From assembly GCA_003153915.1 (NCBI GenBank), contig PMBX01000269.1:1-6469 (forward strand): a stretch of DNA of 6,469 nt, given 5' to 3'. Numbering within the stretch: position 1 is the stretch's first letter; every line of letters starts with the position of its first letter. The position numbers and the translations under genes are program-made. Shown here in pieces: positions 1 through 6,469 of the stretch. The notes beneath the pieces are model-generated. The model was not told the DNA's origin. It was given only the letters and a program-made list of their open reading frames with translations, and made no database searches. The DNA is from Phycisphaerales bacterium (GTDB taxonomy: Bacteria > Planctomycetota > Phycisphaerae > SM23-33).

Positions 1-120
1 GGCAACGGCATCGTCGCCGGCACGCCGTTGGAGAACATCGAGGCGTTTCTGGACGAGGCGCAACAATACGGCTGGACACATCGCAATCAAGGAAACCCCT
101 CGCCAGGAACCCGAACATGA
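1..120 (+). CDS. C-terminal fragment of a URO-D superfamily protein
   Basis: Frame 1 is open from the window edge to a TGA at 118-120, giving 39 residues; the rest of the gene lies to the left. The fragment begins GNGIVAGTPLENIEAFLDEA. This resembles the last strand and helix of URO-D/MtaA-like barrels, where a Gly-X-Gly turn is followed by a 'TPLEN' or 'PPEN' motif and a final amphipathic helix. In zinc-dependent corrinoid methyltransferases of this superfamily the turn carries a cysteine ligand; here the corresponding residue appears to be Asn2, which is an inference from motif memory rather than an alignment. The tail after the helix (residues 26-39) is polar and probably disordered. The gene runs in the same direction as the DUF4838 gene and the second URO-D gene, so the DUF4838 gene sits between two members of one superfamily. 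With so few residues the family call is moderate. Confidence 0.6.
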   Translation, partial: GNGIVAGTPLENIEAFLDEAQQYGWTHRNQGNPSPGTRT

Positions 121-179
121 TAGTTTGGAACCAGCGACAAATGAACGAGTTATGGCCGTTGTGTGGTGTCACGGGATAA
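117..179 (+). other. Possible 20-codon coupling ORF (ATGA overlap)
   Basis: An ATG at 117 overlaps the upstream gene's TGA as ATGA. It is preceded by AGGAA at 105-109 with a 7-base spacing, a good Shine-Dalgarno arrangement. The frame reads MIVWNQRQMNELWPLCGVTG and ends at TAA 177-179. It is in a different frame from the DUF4838 gene and overlaps that gene's earliest possible starts (GTG 163 and 166). It could be a small coupling cistron that delivers ribosomes to the DUF4838 start, a chance frame, or the remnant of an N-terminus separated by a frameshift. The peptide has no recognisable domain. Confidence 0.25.
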
Positions 180-1974
180 ATCCCACAGGATAATGACCAT
201 GATTATGATGCTCTGCGCTTCGGCGGTTTCCGCGCAATCACAGGCCGGTGTTGATCTGGCGGCGATGCGGGGTTGGGACATCGTGGTGGCGCCGGAGGCG
301 ATCCCAAGCGAGCAACACGCGGCAGAGGAGTTCCGCGATCTCTTCGCCGACTCATCGGGCGTGGAGTTGCCCATCGTCACAAGCACTGACCGCCCGGACA
401 ATCACGTCTTCATCGGCCAAAGCCCGCGGATGAACACCAGCAACGTCGGCTTTGACACGAAGGGCTTCGGCGACGAGGACCTGCGCATAGTCATCCGCGA
501 CGGCAACATTGCCATCGCCGGCGGCCGGCCGAGAGGCACTCTTTACGGCGTGTACACGTTTCTTGAGGACTACGTCGGCGTGCGGTTCCTGACGTACGAT
601 CACACGTACGTTCCGAAGATCGGCAAAAGTCGCGTGATCGGGCCGGTGGACCGCTTCTACCATCCGCCGCTGGAGTTCCGCTGGAGCTTCTACAAGGAGA
701 ATGAAGTAAACCCGCCCTTTTCCGTCAGGCTGCGGATCAACACAATCAGCAGTGATCCCAAATTAGGTGGAAAGACCGGGATTTCCCTCATCAGCCACAC
801 GTTCTATCATCAGTTGCCGGTCCGCGAATACGGCCAGGCCCATCCGGAATACTTCGCCCTGGTGGATGGAAAACGGGACATTGACGCCCCCAATGGAGAC
901 CCGCAACTATGCCTGACGAATCCGGATGTGCTGGGGATCGTGACCGCTGCCGTGCTGCGCGAGCTGGGTGAGAATCCGGCAGCCAGGAATGTCTCCGTCA
1001 GCCAGAATGACAATGAGAGGTATTGCCGGTGCGAGAAATGCGCAGCAATCGACGAGCGCGAAGGTTCGTCGATGGGATCGCTGCTGACATTCGTCAACGC
1101 GGTGGCCGACGAAGTAGCCAAGACCCGGCCCGACGTGATGGTGGGCACGCTATCCTACCAGTACTCGCGCAAGCCGCCCAGGCACCTCAAGCCCCGGCCC
1201 AATGTACAGATACAGTTATGCAGTATTGAGTGCAGCGTTATGCACCCCATCGACGACCCCAAAATCGACAAGAACGTGACTTTCTGCCGCGATATGGTCG
1301 AATGGGGCAAGATATCCAGGAACATCTACATCTGGAGCTATAACACGAACTTCGGCAACTTCCTGCTTCCCTGCCCCAACCTGCGGGTGATCGAGCCGAA
1401 CATCCGCTTCTTTGTTGCCAACAATGCCAAGGGCGTCTTCATGCAAGGCGTGTACACCACGCTTTCGGGGGAGTTTTCGGACCTGCGCAATTACGTGACG
1501 TCAAACCTGCTGTGGGATCCCAACCGCAACTTCCGGCAGCTAATGGATGAGTTCCTCAACCTTCACTATGGACGATCCGCCGATCCGATCAGGCGATTCA
1601 TCAACCTGGTGCATGACCACGCCCAGGCCAGCGGACTTGCGACCGGTTGCGGAGGCCAGGCAAAGGACTTCGCCATCGACGAATCGATCGCGCGGGCGGG
1701 ACTCGACGCGTTCGATGAGGCGATGAAACTGGCCGACAGCGACGCCGTCCGCGGCAGGGTGGAAAAGGCGTCGATCTGCGCCTACCGCGCTGCGATCGAA
1801 CCGGTCAACAGGTTTGATGACCCCTCGCAAGTCGATGCGGAACTCGCCCTGCGCATGCGCCCGCTTGTGAAACGATGGATCGAGTTGTGTCACAAGTATT
1901 CTGTCACGGATGTTCACGAAAACGGCCCGTTCGAGCGCCGCGCCGGCCGCATAAGCCGGGCATTGGGACTGTAA
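163..1974 (+). CDS. Secreted DUF4838 protein, glycoside-hydrolase-like
   Basis: A 603-residue protein if read from GTG 163. Residues 1-24 look like a Sec signal peptide: an n-region with Arg and Lys, a hydrophobic stretch (about 10-22), and an AVSA site before Gln25. The export site is probably the periplasm or cell exterior. Residues about 38-150 resemble the alpha-glucuronidase-type N-terminal fold (an AAEEF segment, VFIG, then GTLYGVYTFLE and GVRF). The DUF4838 region follows at about 185-470, with His212/His216 in SHTFYHQLP, the QND motif (281-283), a Cys288-X-Cys290-X2-Cys293 cluster and SLLTFVNAV. The C-terminal part (about 470-600) is helical. DUF4838 proteins are common in polysaccharide-degrading bacteria and are generally uncharacterised; a glycan-directed role is inference. 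The start is uncertain. GTG 163 or 166 gives a charged n-region but lacks an SD, whereas ATG 199 has AGGA 8 bases upstream and would drop that n-region. The stop is TAA at 1972-1974. Confidence 0.85.
   Translation: MVSRDKSHRIMTMIMMLCASAVSAQSQAGVDLAAMRGWDIVVAPEAIPSEQHAAEEFRDLFADSSGVELPIVTSTDRPDNHVFIGQSPRMNTSNVGFDTKGFGDEDLRIVIRDGNIAIAGGRPRGTLYGVYTFLEDYVGVRFLTYDHTYVPKIGKSRVIGPVDRFYHPPLEFRWSFYKENEVNPPFSVRLRINTISSDPKLGGKTGISLISHTFYHQLPVREYGQAHPEYFALVDGKRDIDAPNGDPQLCLTNPDVLGIVTAAVLRELGENPAARNVSVSQNDNERYCRCEKCAAIDEREGSSMGSLLTFVNAVADEVAKTRPDVMVGTLSYQYSRKPPRHLKPRPNVQIQLCSIECSVMHPIDDPKIDKNVTFCRDMVEWGKISRNIYIWSYNTNFGNFLLPCPNLRVIEPNIRFFVANNAKGVFMQGVYTTLSGEFSDLRNYVTSNLLWDPNRNFRQLMDEFLNLHYGRSADPIRRFINLVHDHAQASGLATGCGGQAKDFAIDESIARAGLDAFDEAMKLADSDAVRGRVEKASICAYRAAIEPVNRFDDPSQVDAELALRMRPLVKRWIELCHKYSVTDVHENGPFERRAGRISRALGL
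187..190 (+). promoter_or_regulatory. Possible internal ribosome binding site for DUF4838 gene
   Basis: AGGA lies 8 bases before the in-frame ATG at 199 and 2 bases before the ATG at 193. It is the only convincing SD-like sequence near the start of the DUF4838 gene and supports an alternative start at 199 (591 residues). Against this, starting there removes every positive charge ahead of the hydrophobic core of the signal peptide. Confidence 0.35.
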
Positions 1975-2001
1975 GGGCGGGGCGTGCCTGGAATTCTACG
2001 G

Positions 2002-2042
2002 AACTTGCCTAACGAGAAGACAGGATGTACAACTTGCCAAAC
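2002..2042 (+). repeat. 12-base direct repeat upstream of URO-D gene
   Basis: AACTTGCCTAAC at 2002-2013 recurs as AACTTGCCAAAC at 2031-2042, with 11 of 12 bases identical and a 29-base period. Both copies lie in the 90-base gap (1975-2064) between the DUF4838 stop and the chosen start of the next gene; the second copy ends 10 bases before the ribosome binding site. Paired direct repeats at such a spot can be binding sites for a regulator, but no known motif is recognised. If the URO-D-like gene were instead read from GTG 1984 the repeats would be coding, which the strong RBS at ATG 2065 argues against. No sigma-70 promoter stands out here. Confidence 0.5.
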
Positions 2043-2052
2043 AAGGCCGGGA

Positions 2053-2058
2053 AAGGAA
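2053..2058 (+). promoter_or_regulatory. Ribosome binding site deciding the URO-D start
   Basis: AAGGAA ends 6 bases before ATG 2065. It sets this ATG as the start in preference to the in-frame GTG at 1984, which would add 27 residues of unlikely composition (including CTTCQ) and has no SD in front of it. Confidence 0.7.
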
Positions 2059-2064
2059 ACACCA

Positions 2065-3195
2065 ATGACAGGCCGACCCACAGACCACGGGAACATTGAT
2101 CTGACCGCGTTGAACCTTGACGTCATTTCCGGCCGGGGGAAGGGGCGCATCCTCTGGCAGCCGCGGATCATCGCCTGGTACAACGACAAGGAATTCGCCA
2201 AGCAACCCCTCCCGGCTCCGTACACAGGCATGACCCTGCCGCAACTATATCGAGCCTTGGGAGTCTCGAACCGCGTCTATGACTTCGGCGGCTGCTTCCA
2301 GACCCAGGAGGACCCGCAAGTCCGCATCACCCAACGCCAGCTAAGCGAGACCGACTACGAGGTGCTTATCGAAACGCCCGTGGGCAGCCAGCGATTCATC
2401 AACCACCGCAGCCCCAACAACCCCTGGCATTTCCCCCTCAAGTGGCCCATCAGCGACCCCGAGGAAATGAAGGTCGCCGCCTGGCGCGAGCAGCGGCGGA
2501 CCTGGAGTTGGGACCAGGCCGCGTACGATAACCTCGCCGCCACCTGGAAGGGGCTGGGCGCACCGGCGATGTTTATCTGCCGTACCAATGTTCAGAAACT
2601 CTTCGTGGAAGACATGGGCGTCGAGGAAGCGGTCTTTGCCCTGCACGATTACCCAGCCGTTTGCGAACGCTACTTTGAAGCCCTGGCCGTCACGCAGGAG
2701 CGGCTGATCGAAGTCATCAACGCCAGCCCGATCCGCTACATTAATTTCGGCGACAACGTCCATGCCCGCCTCTGCACACCGGAACTGTTCCGTAAGTACA
2801 TGCTGCCGGCCTACCAGCGCCGCTGCGAACTGCTTCACCGGGCCGGAAAGTTCGTCCACTCCCATTGGGACGGTGACTGCGGGCCGCTGCTTCCCCTGGC
2901 CCGCGAAACCGGTCTGGACGGCATCGAGGCCATCACCCCCATTCCCCAAGGCGACGTGACGTTGGAGGAAGTCAAATCCGCCCTGGGCGAGATGTTCCTT
3001 ATCGACGGCATCCCAGCCATCTACTTCGACCACACCTTCAGCGAGCAGACGCTGGTGGATTGCGCCAAGCGGGTCATCGACTTGTTCGCCCCCAACCTGA
3101 TCCTGGGAGCCAGCGACGAGATTTCCTCCACGGGCGACATCGAGCGGGTCCGCCTCGTCACACAGGTGGTCGACGATTACAACGCCTCCTTGTGA
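2065..3195 (+). CDS. URO-D superfamily protein (MtaA/CmuA-like barrel)
   Basis: A 376-residue cytoplasmic protein with no signal peptide, close to the usual 340-380 residues of the family. Features typical of URO-D-like barrels include the substrate-side segment INFGDNVHARL (226-236), the TPELFRKYMLPAYQR helix (238-252), a KFVHSHWDGD strand and turn (262-271), GLDGIEAITP (283-292), a DVTLEEVKSALG segment (297-308) and a terminal strand LILGASDEIS (345-354) before the last helix. Zinc-dependent corrinoid methyltransferases of the superfamily use His-X-Cys plus a later Cys. Here the matching sites appear to be His265-X-His267 and Ser350 or Asp351, with Cys272 nearby, so a classical MtaA reaction is doubtful. 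True HemE is also unlikely, because its N-terminal arginine-containing signature is not evident. The gene follows the DUF4838 gene in the same direction after 90 bases. The substrate is unknown; methyl transfer or ether cleavage on a sugar or aromatic compound is only a hypothesis. Confidence 0.85.
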   Translation: MTGRPTDHGNIDLTALNLDVISGRGKGRILWQPRIIAWYNDKEFAKQPLPAPYTGMTLPQLYRALGVSNRVYDFGGCFQTQEDPQVRITQRQLSETDYEVLIETPVGSQRFINHRSPNNPWHFPLKWPISDPEEMKVAAWREQRRTWSWDQAAYDNLAATWKGLGAPAMFICRTNVQKLFVEDMGVEEAVFALHDYPAVCERYFEALAVTQERLIEVINASPIRYINFGDNVHARLCTPELFRKYMLPAYQRRCELLHRAGKFVHSHWDGDCGPLLPLARETGLDGIEAITPIPQGDVTLEEVKSALGEMFLIDGIPAIYFDHTFSEQTLVDCAKRVIDLFAPNLILGASDEISSTGDIERVRLVTQVVDDYNASL

Positions 3196-3234
3196 CTTGT
3201 TCGACCAAGGCCTTCCATTGTCGGATAAGGACAG

Positions 3235-3252
3235 ATCACGAAGCTTTGTGAT
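3235..3252. terminator. Weak hairpin in convergent gap, candidate terminator
   Basis: ATCACG (3235-3240) can pair with TGTGAT (3247-3252), including one G-T pair, around an AAGCTT loop. It lies 40 bases after the plus-strand stop and 69 bases beyond the minus-strand stop. The stem is short and AT-rich, and no clear T run follows on either strand, so function as a terminator is uncertain. Confidence 0.25.
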
Positions 3253-3255
3253 TTC

Positions 3256-3289
3256 CGCGGTCTTATGCGACAGGAATCGGAAGACCCCG
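3256..3289. terminator. Second hairpin in convergent gap, candidate terminator
   Basis: GGTCTT (3259-3264) is complementary to AAGACC (3281-3286). The stem can be extended outward by two G-C pairs past a C-C mismatch (3256-3257 with 3288-3289), and a short CGA/TCG pairing is possible inside the loop. Only a short TGTTT follows on the plus strand. The position between convergent genes (gap 3196-3320) fits a shared terminator, but the form is not a textbook intrinsic terminator. Confidence 0.3.
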
Positions 3290-3320
3290 TGTTTGGATCG
3301 AGACGCCGGCGGCGCTGCGG

Positions 3321-5081
3321 TTACGGTTTAGTGGTTGCGGAGGGCCTGGTAGTCGGTTTAAGCGACGAGAGGTGTTCCCATGCGGGTTGCTGCCAGGGGT
3401 TCGCTTGCGCAGCGACGACTCGCTGGAAATATTCCTGGGGCTTCCTGAGGTTTTCCACCAGTGGAAGCGCCGGGGCCTGGCCGGTCCGCATCGCCAGACG
3501 GCCCAGTTCATAGTTGGCCTCCACGGCGGAATCCGACTTGGGGTCCTCCGCCAGCAGGATAAGCATTTCCGCTTGCTCGTACAAACTAGACGTTGCCATC
3601 GCCACCGCCAGCTTGAGGTTGTCGCCCAGAGGGGTGTGTTCATATCTGCCGGCAAGCTCGCTGAGTTGCTGGTAATAGTTCAGTCCGCAGGGATTTGCAT
3701 CCAGCAGTGCGGCGAGGGCCTCCGCCGAGTCCGGATTGTTCATCACATCGTCGGACTCGATCAACCAGACCAGCCGGCGGGCGTTGAACAGGGCCTCGGC
3801 GCAGTATCGGCGGCTGGGAATATCCACCGGCGGGGCGAAAACCCGCATCGTCTTGGAGGACTCCTCCTGGTGTTCGTCGTTGGGAGCGAGTCTGGCGAGC
3901 CGCTCAATGGCGGAACGCAGGTGGCTGCATCCGTATTGGGTGTCGCGACTTCGCATCGCCATCTCGCCCAGTCGCCACCGTGCCACAGCCGCCTGGGGGG
4001 ATTCAGGATACTTTTCGATGAGTCTCCCCCACGTCTCGGTGGAGGCGGGCAAGCCGTATGCCGCGGTGTATTTGAGCAGCCCGATTTCCAGAGCCGAGGC
4101 GTCCAGTTGCAGGCTTTCGGCCTGGCCGATCACCCATAGCACCGCCGGGGCGTGGGGACTGCGTGGGTTGCGCGCAAGGAACTCGCGGCAACGGGCCAGC
4201 AACTGGTCCTTTCGATGCTGGAGGTCGTCCTGAAGGCGGATCCGCAGCGTGGTGGGGTTGAGGCCCTCGGCCTGATTCTGGCGGCTCCAGGCATCCAACG
4301 TTATCGGTTCAAAGATGGCGTCGCCCGGCGCCAGGTCATTGGCGACCAGGGCGTATTCGAGCCGGTCGGCGCCGACGCGTGCGTGGAAAATGGCCACCGG
4401 AACCACCAGGAGCAGCAACAGTACCGGACCCAGGACTCCGGAACGGAATCCAGTCAACGTCGTCAGGCCCAGCACGGCTGCGCAGGCCAGTATCGCCGTC
4501 ACCACCGCCACCAGGAGCGGGACCGCCAGCAGCAGCCGTTGAAGCGGTACGACAGCGACGGAATCGGAACCCAGAAAAGAGAAAAGGTAGAGGTAGACCG
4601 CCACCGGCAACATGCCCAGCAGCGTCGCCAGAAAGGGCATGTCGCTACGAAGGGAAGTGCGGGCTGCCAGCACGTATCCCATCGCCAGCGCCAGCGCCAG
4701 TACCGGTGCGTGTCCTACCACGGCGACTATAAGCACCAGAACGGCCGCATACACCATGCGATACAGTACGGCCACCATGATGGGCATGAAGATCACCACC
4801 GCCAGCAGCAACCCCATCACCAGGATCATCCAGGGAAAAGCGAAGATGCTAAGGGGTCGCAGGAACATCTCCCCTAGGGGGGTGGCCAGGTCCTGGCGGT
4901 AGGCTTCGAGCGAGAAGTCGGTCCATCTGCCGCGGATGAGGTACTGCCAGAAGGCGTTGACGGCCAGGAAGCACAACAGGTTGATGCCCATGAACAGCCC
5001 GCTTCGCCACGGACCGGATGGGCGCAACAGGGGCTTGGCGCCCTGATGGTGGTCATAACCGTTGGTTGCGTGGGCATTCAT
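3321..5081 (-). CDS. Polytopic membrane protein with TPR-like C-terminal domain
   Basis: A 586-residue protein in two halves. The N-terminal half holds about six hydrophobic helices (roughly 29-48, 79-104, 108-139, 148-170, 180-208 and 216-233), placing it in the inner membrane. After residue 235 it is soluble and helical. Segments such as WGRLIEKYPESPQAAVARWRL (351-371) and AVEANYELGRLAMRTGQ (519-535) look like degenerate tetratricopeptide repeats of the kind seen in YbgF/BamD-type proteins. The tail (571-586) is rich in Thr, Pro and Lys. I do not recognise a named family. The start is ATG at 5081, the first ATG in frame; it lacks a clear SD, and the only earlier start is a TTG at 5165 inside the upstream gene. 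The start lies 59 bases past the AsmA-like stop on the same strand, so the two are probably co-transcribed and this one may be translationally coupled. A scaffolding or envelope-assembly role is inference. Confidence 0.8.
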   Translation of the reverse strand: MNAHATNGYDHHQGAKPLLRPSGPWRSGLFMGINLLCFLAVNAFWQYLIRGRWTDFSLEAYRQDLATPLGEMFLRPLSIFAFPWMILVMGLLLAVVIFMPIMVAVLYRMVYAAVLVLIVAVVGHAPVLALALAMGYVLAARTSLRSDMPFLATLLGMLPVAVYLYLFSFLGSDSVAVVPLQRLLLAVPLLVAVVTAILACAAVLGLTTLTGFRSGVLGPVLLLLLVVPVAIFHARVGADRLEYALVANDLAPGDAIFEPITLDAWSRQNQAEGLNPTTLRIRLQDDLQHRKDQLLARCREFLARNPRSPHAPAVLWVIGQAESLQLDASALEIGLLKYTAAYGLPASTETWGRLIEKYPESPQAAVARWRLGEMAMRSRDTQYGCSHLRSAIERLARLAPNDEHQEESSKTMRVFAPPVDIPSRRYCAEALFNARRLVWLIESDDVMNNPDSAEALAALLDANPCGLNYYQQLSELAGRYEHTPLGDNLKLAVAMATSSLYEQAEMLILLAEDPKSDSAVEANYELGRLAMRTGQAPALPLVENLRKPQEYFQRVVAAQANPWQQPAWEHLSSLKPTTRPSATTKP

Positions 5082-5140
5082 GAGCTGCGGAAACCATGGT
5101 ACGCTTGAGCGGCGCGGGGGGCAACAATCGTCCGGGGCGG

Positions 5141-6469
5141 TTATGGTTTCCTCGCCTCCAGCCAAACGCGATAGAACAGGTTGTTCTTCAGGAAGATCGC
5201 GAAAAGGGATTCATTGGGATAGACGAACGTGACTTTCTCGTCGTGCATCTGGCCGCCCTCGATACGGGCCTTGAAGTTCAGCAGCGGGACGCGCCCCAGG
5301 CGGTAGGCGTGGTTCCATTCCGCCGACTGGGGCGTGCCCAGCAGGATCAGGCCGATCTCATAGCGGCCTATATTGTCCCGGTCGGTCGTGCCCTCGATGT
5401 AGATGTCATACGTCTGTCCGGAGAAGACCATGTCGTTGACCGTCGTTCCGTCGGGGCGGAGCCTGGCAAAGCCCGTCATCTTTTTGTAGCGATATTGGGT
5501 GAGGTTGAGGCCGGGAAACGCGCGGGCCACAAAGTCGGGCATGGCATTGCCCTTGAGCAGCCCGTCAAGGGTCAACGTCTTGGCCTCCCCGACGGGATAG
5601 ACGGGGTATCGCGGGTCGATAAGCCGGGCCAGAAGCTCGTTGAGCGGGGAGCGGGAATCCTCCGTCCTGTTGAATATGCCGTAGACCGTGTTGCCCGGGA
5701 AGAACTTGGCCAGTTGCGGCTGGATGCTCTCGGAGGCGATCACGTCGCGGGTCTGGGAAGAACTGACCACCTGGGGCGACTCTTCGGCCAGGTCGATCCG
5801 GTGCGTGCCAACCAGCGAACCCCCGTTGACGCTGGCGAATGTCCTTGCCGTCAGCAGGCCCCGCTCCAGGGACGCCTCCAGGGAAACAAAATTCGCCTGG
5901 TAATACTGGTCCACGGAGGGGTCAAACGTCTTGTAGCGGTCCACGGTGACTCGCCCCTGGAGTTTGGAGGCAAGCAGGTGGGGACGCAGCCACACCAGCA
6001 GATCGTTGGCCTTCTGTAGCGCCCGGCTGCGCTGCTGGGCCGTGGCGGGGGAAGATACCCCCGCCTGTGCCGGGGCGAGCCAATCGGCCAATTCCTTATC
6101 GTCGATGTATTCGGCGAGCAGATCGAATCTGCCGGTGGGGTTGTCCGGCAGGTTCGCCAGGTCCGCCAGCAGCCAGCCGTGGCTGGTGGCGGCGCGAAAC
6201 TCCAGACCGTCGGTGCTGATCCGCCCGATGCGAAGGTCGCCATCTCCCCCACGGTTTAGGTCTTCAAGAGTCAACTGGCCGTGGACTTGCACGTCCTTTT
6301 CCCGATACCTGCCCTTGAACTGGTCAAACCGCAAGCGGGCCATCCCCACGCGCGGCGACAGGCCGTCCCAGGAGGCGTCCACGAACACCGATCCGCTGAG
6401 TTGATAGGGCTTCAGCCAGGGCAGCAGGTTGCCCAGTTCCCCCGCCTGCTTGGCTCCGAGGGTCAGGCG
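5141..6469 (-). CDS. AsmA-like envelope protein, 5' end outside window
   Basis: The frame is open from the right edge of the window to TAA at 5141-5143, giving 442 residues of C-terminal sequence. A GTG at 6388 is in frame but the coding sequence continues upstream of it without a stop, so it is not the true start. The pattern is alternating beta strands with recurring small motifs: SGSVFVDASWDG (25-36), VQVHGQLTLED (60-70), LQGRVTVDRYKT (170-181), then GLLTARTFASVNGGSLVGTH (204-223), and later FARLRPDGTTVNDMVFSG (334-351) followed by GRYEIGLILLGTP (368-380). This is the style of the C-terminal region of AsmA/TamB-like proteins, which are anchored in the inner membrane, span the periplasm and are linked to lipid transport and outer-membrane homeostasis. 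A polar linker (132-150, Ala/Ser/Gln-rich) separates two beta-rich parts. The exact subfamily cannot be fixed without the N-terminus. It lies upstream of, and probably in an operon with, the membrane/TPR-like gene. Confidence 0.65.
   Translation of the reverse strand, partial: RLTLGAKQAGELGNLLPWLKPYQLSGSVFVDASWDGLSPRVGMARLRFDQFKGRYREKDVQVHGQLTLEDLNRGGDGDLRIGRISTDGLEFRAATSHGWLLADLANLPDNPTGRFDLLAEYIDDKELADWLAPAQAGVSSPATAQQRSRALQKANDLLVWLRPHLLASKLQGRVTVDRYKTFDPSVDQYYQANFVSLEASLERGLLTARTFASVNGGSLVGTHRIDLAEESPQVVSSSQTRDVIASESIQPQLAKFFPGNTVYGIFNRTEDSRSPLNELLARLIDPRYPVYPVGEAKTLTLDGLLKGNAMPDFVARAFPGLNLTQYRYKKMTGFARLRPDGTTVNDMVFSGQTYDIYIEGTTDRDNIGRYEIGLILLGTPQSAEWNHAYRLGRVPLLNFKARIEGGQMHDEKVTFVYPNESLFAIFLKNNLFYRVWLEARKP

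Noticed and set aside
516..531. GC-rich palindromic stretch (GCCGGCGGCCGGCC)
   Set aside because: It is within the DUF4838 coding sequence, encodes Ala-Gly-Gly-Arg-Pro, and has no T run or other sign of a terminator.
2341..3033. Open frame of 230 codons on the minus strand
   Set aside because: It is antisense to the URO-D-family gene, which has clear family motifs and a good ribosome binding site.
3304..3314. CGCC/GGCG mini-hairpin just past the minus-strand stop
   Set aside because: The stem has only four base pairs with a three-base loop and no T run follows, so it is not supportable as a terminator.
3372..4139. Open frame of 255 codons on the plus strand
   Set aside because: It is antisense to the TPR-like half of the minus-strand gene, has low-quality composition and no family resemblance; long antisense frames are common in GC-rich coding DNA.
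4683..4699. Short tandem repeat of a GCCAGC-like unit
   Set aside because: It encodes an alternating Leu-Ala stretch inside a membrane helix of the minus-strand protein, so codon and residue bias explain it.
4152..4877. Long open frame of 241 codons on the plus strand
   Set aside because: It lies opposite the membrane-helix region of the minus-strand 586-residue gene. Its translation is an unnatural run of Gln, His and Arg, as expected from reading hydrophobic codons on the other strand.
5096..6019. Open frame of 307 codons on the plus strand
   Set aside because: It is antisense to the AsmA-like gene and has no recognisable domain or SD. The opposite strand gives a coherent beta-rich protein that runs on past the window edge.

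Overview
The window is GC-rich (around 60% by eye, not computed) and densely coding, with no RNA gene, insertion sequence or CRISPR array that I can see. A DUF4838 secreted protein lies between uroporphyrinogen-decarboxylase-like (URO-D superfamily) proteins, and beside them are an AsmA-like envelope protein and a large membrane/TPR-like protein. Together these suggest a diderm heterotroph of the Planctomycetota-Verrucomicrobiota-Lentisphaerota group, most likely a planctomycete. This placement is an inference from gene families, not from a marker gene.

Layout. Left, plus strand (1-3195): the last 39 codons of a URO-D-like protein; a 20-codon open frame that overlaps its stop as ATGA; a DUF4838 protein with a Sec-type signal peptide (163-1974); a 90-base gap holding a near-perfect 12-base direct repeat (2002-2013 and 2031-2042); and a complete URO-D-family protein (2065-3195). 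These genes share one direction and could be one transcription unit, with possible extra control in the repeat-bearing gap. Middle (3196-3320): a short gap between convergent genes with two weak hairpins. Right, minus strand (3321-6469): the C-terminal 442 residues of an AsmA-like protein (5141 to the window edge), followed 59 bases downstream by a 586-residue protein with about six N-terminal membrane helices and a soluble, TPR-like C-terminal half (3321-5081). These two probably form an operon.

How the genes may work together. The plus-strand genes look like a fragment of a carbohydrate or methylated-compound catabolic locus: an exported glycoside-hydrolase-like protein (DUF4838) plus cytoplasmic enzymes from the superfamily that includes corrinoid methyltransferases of the MtaA/CmuA type. 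The complete URO-D protein keeps the barrel architecture but does not show the usual His-X-Cys ... Cys zinc set, so its reaction is open. The minus-strand genes look like envelope maintenance and appear unrelated to the plus-strand genes. I see no clear evidence of a wholly new system. The best leads are the DUF4838/URO-D pairing, the altered ligand set, the direct repeat, and the ATGA-linked small frame ahead of the DUF4838 gene.
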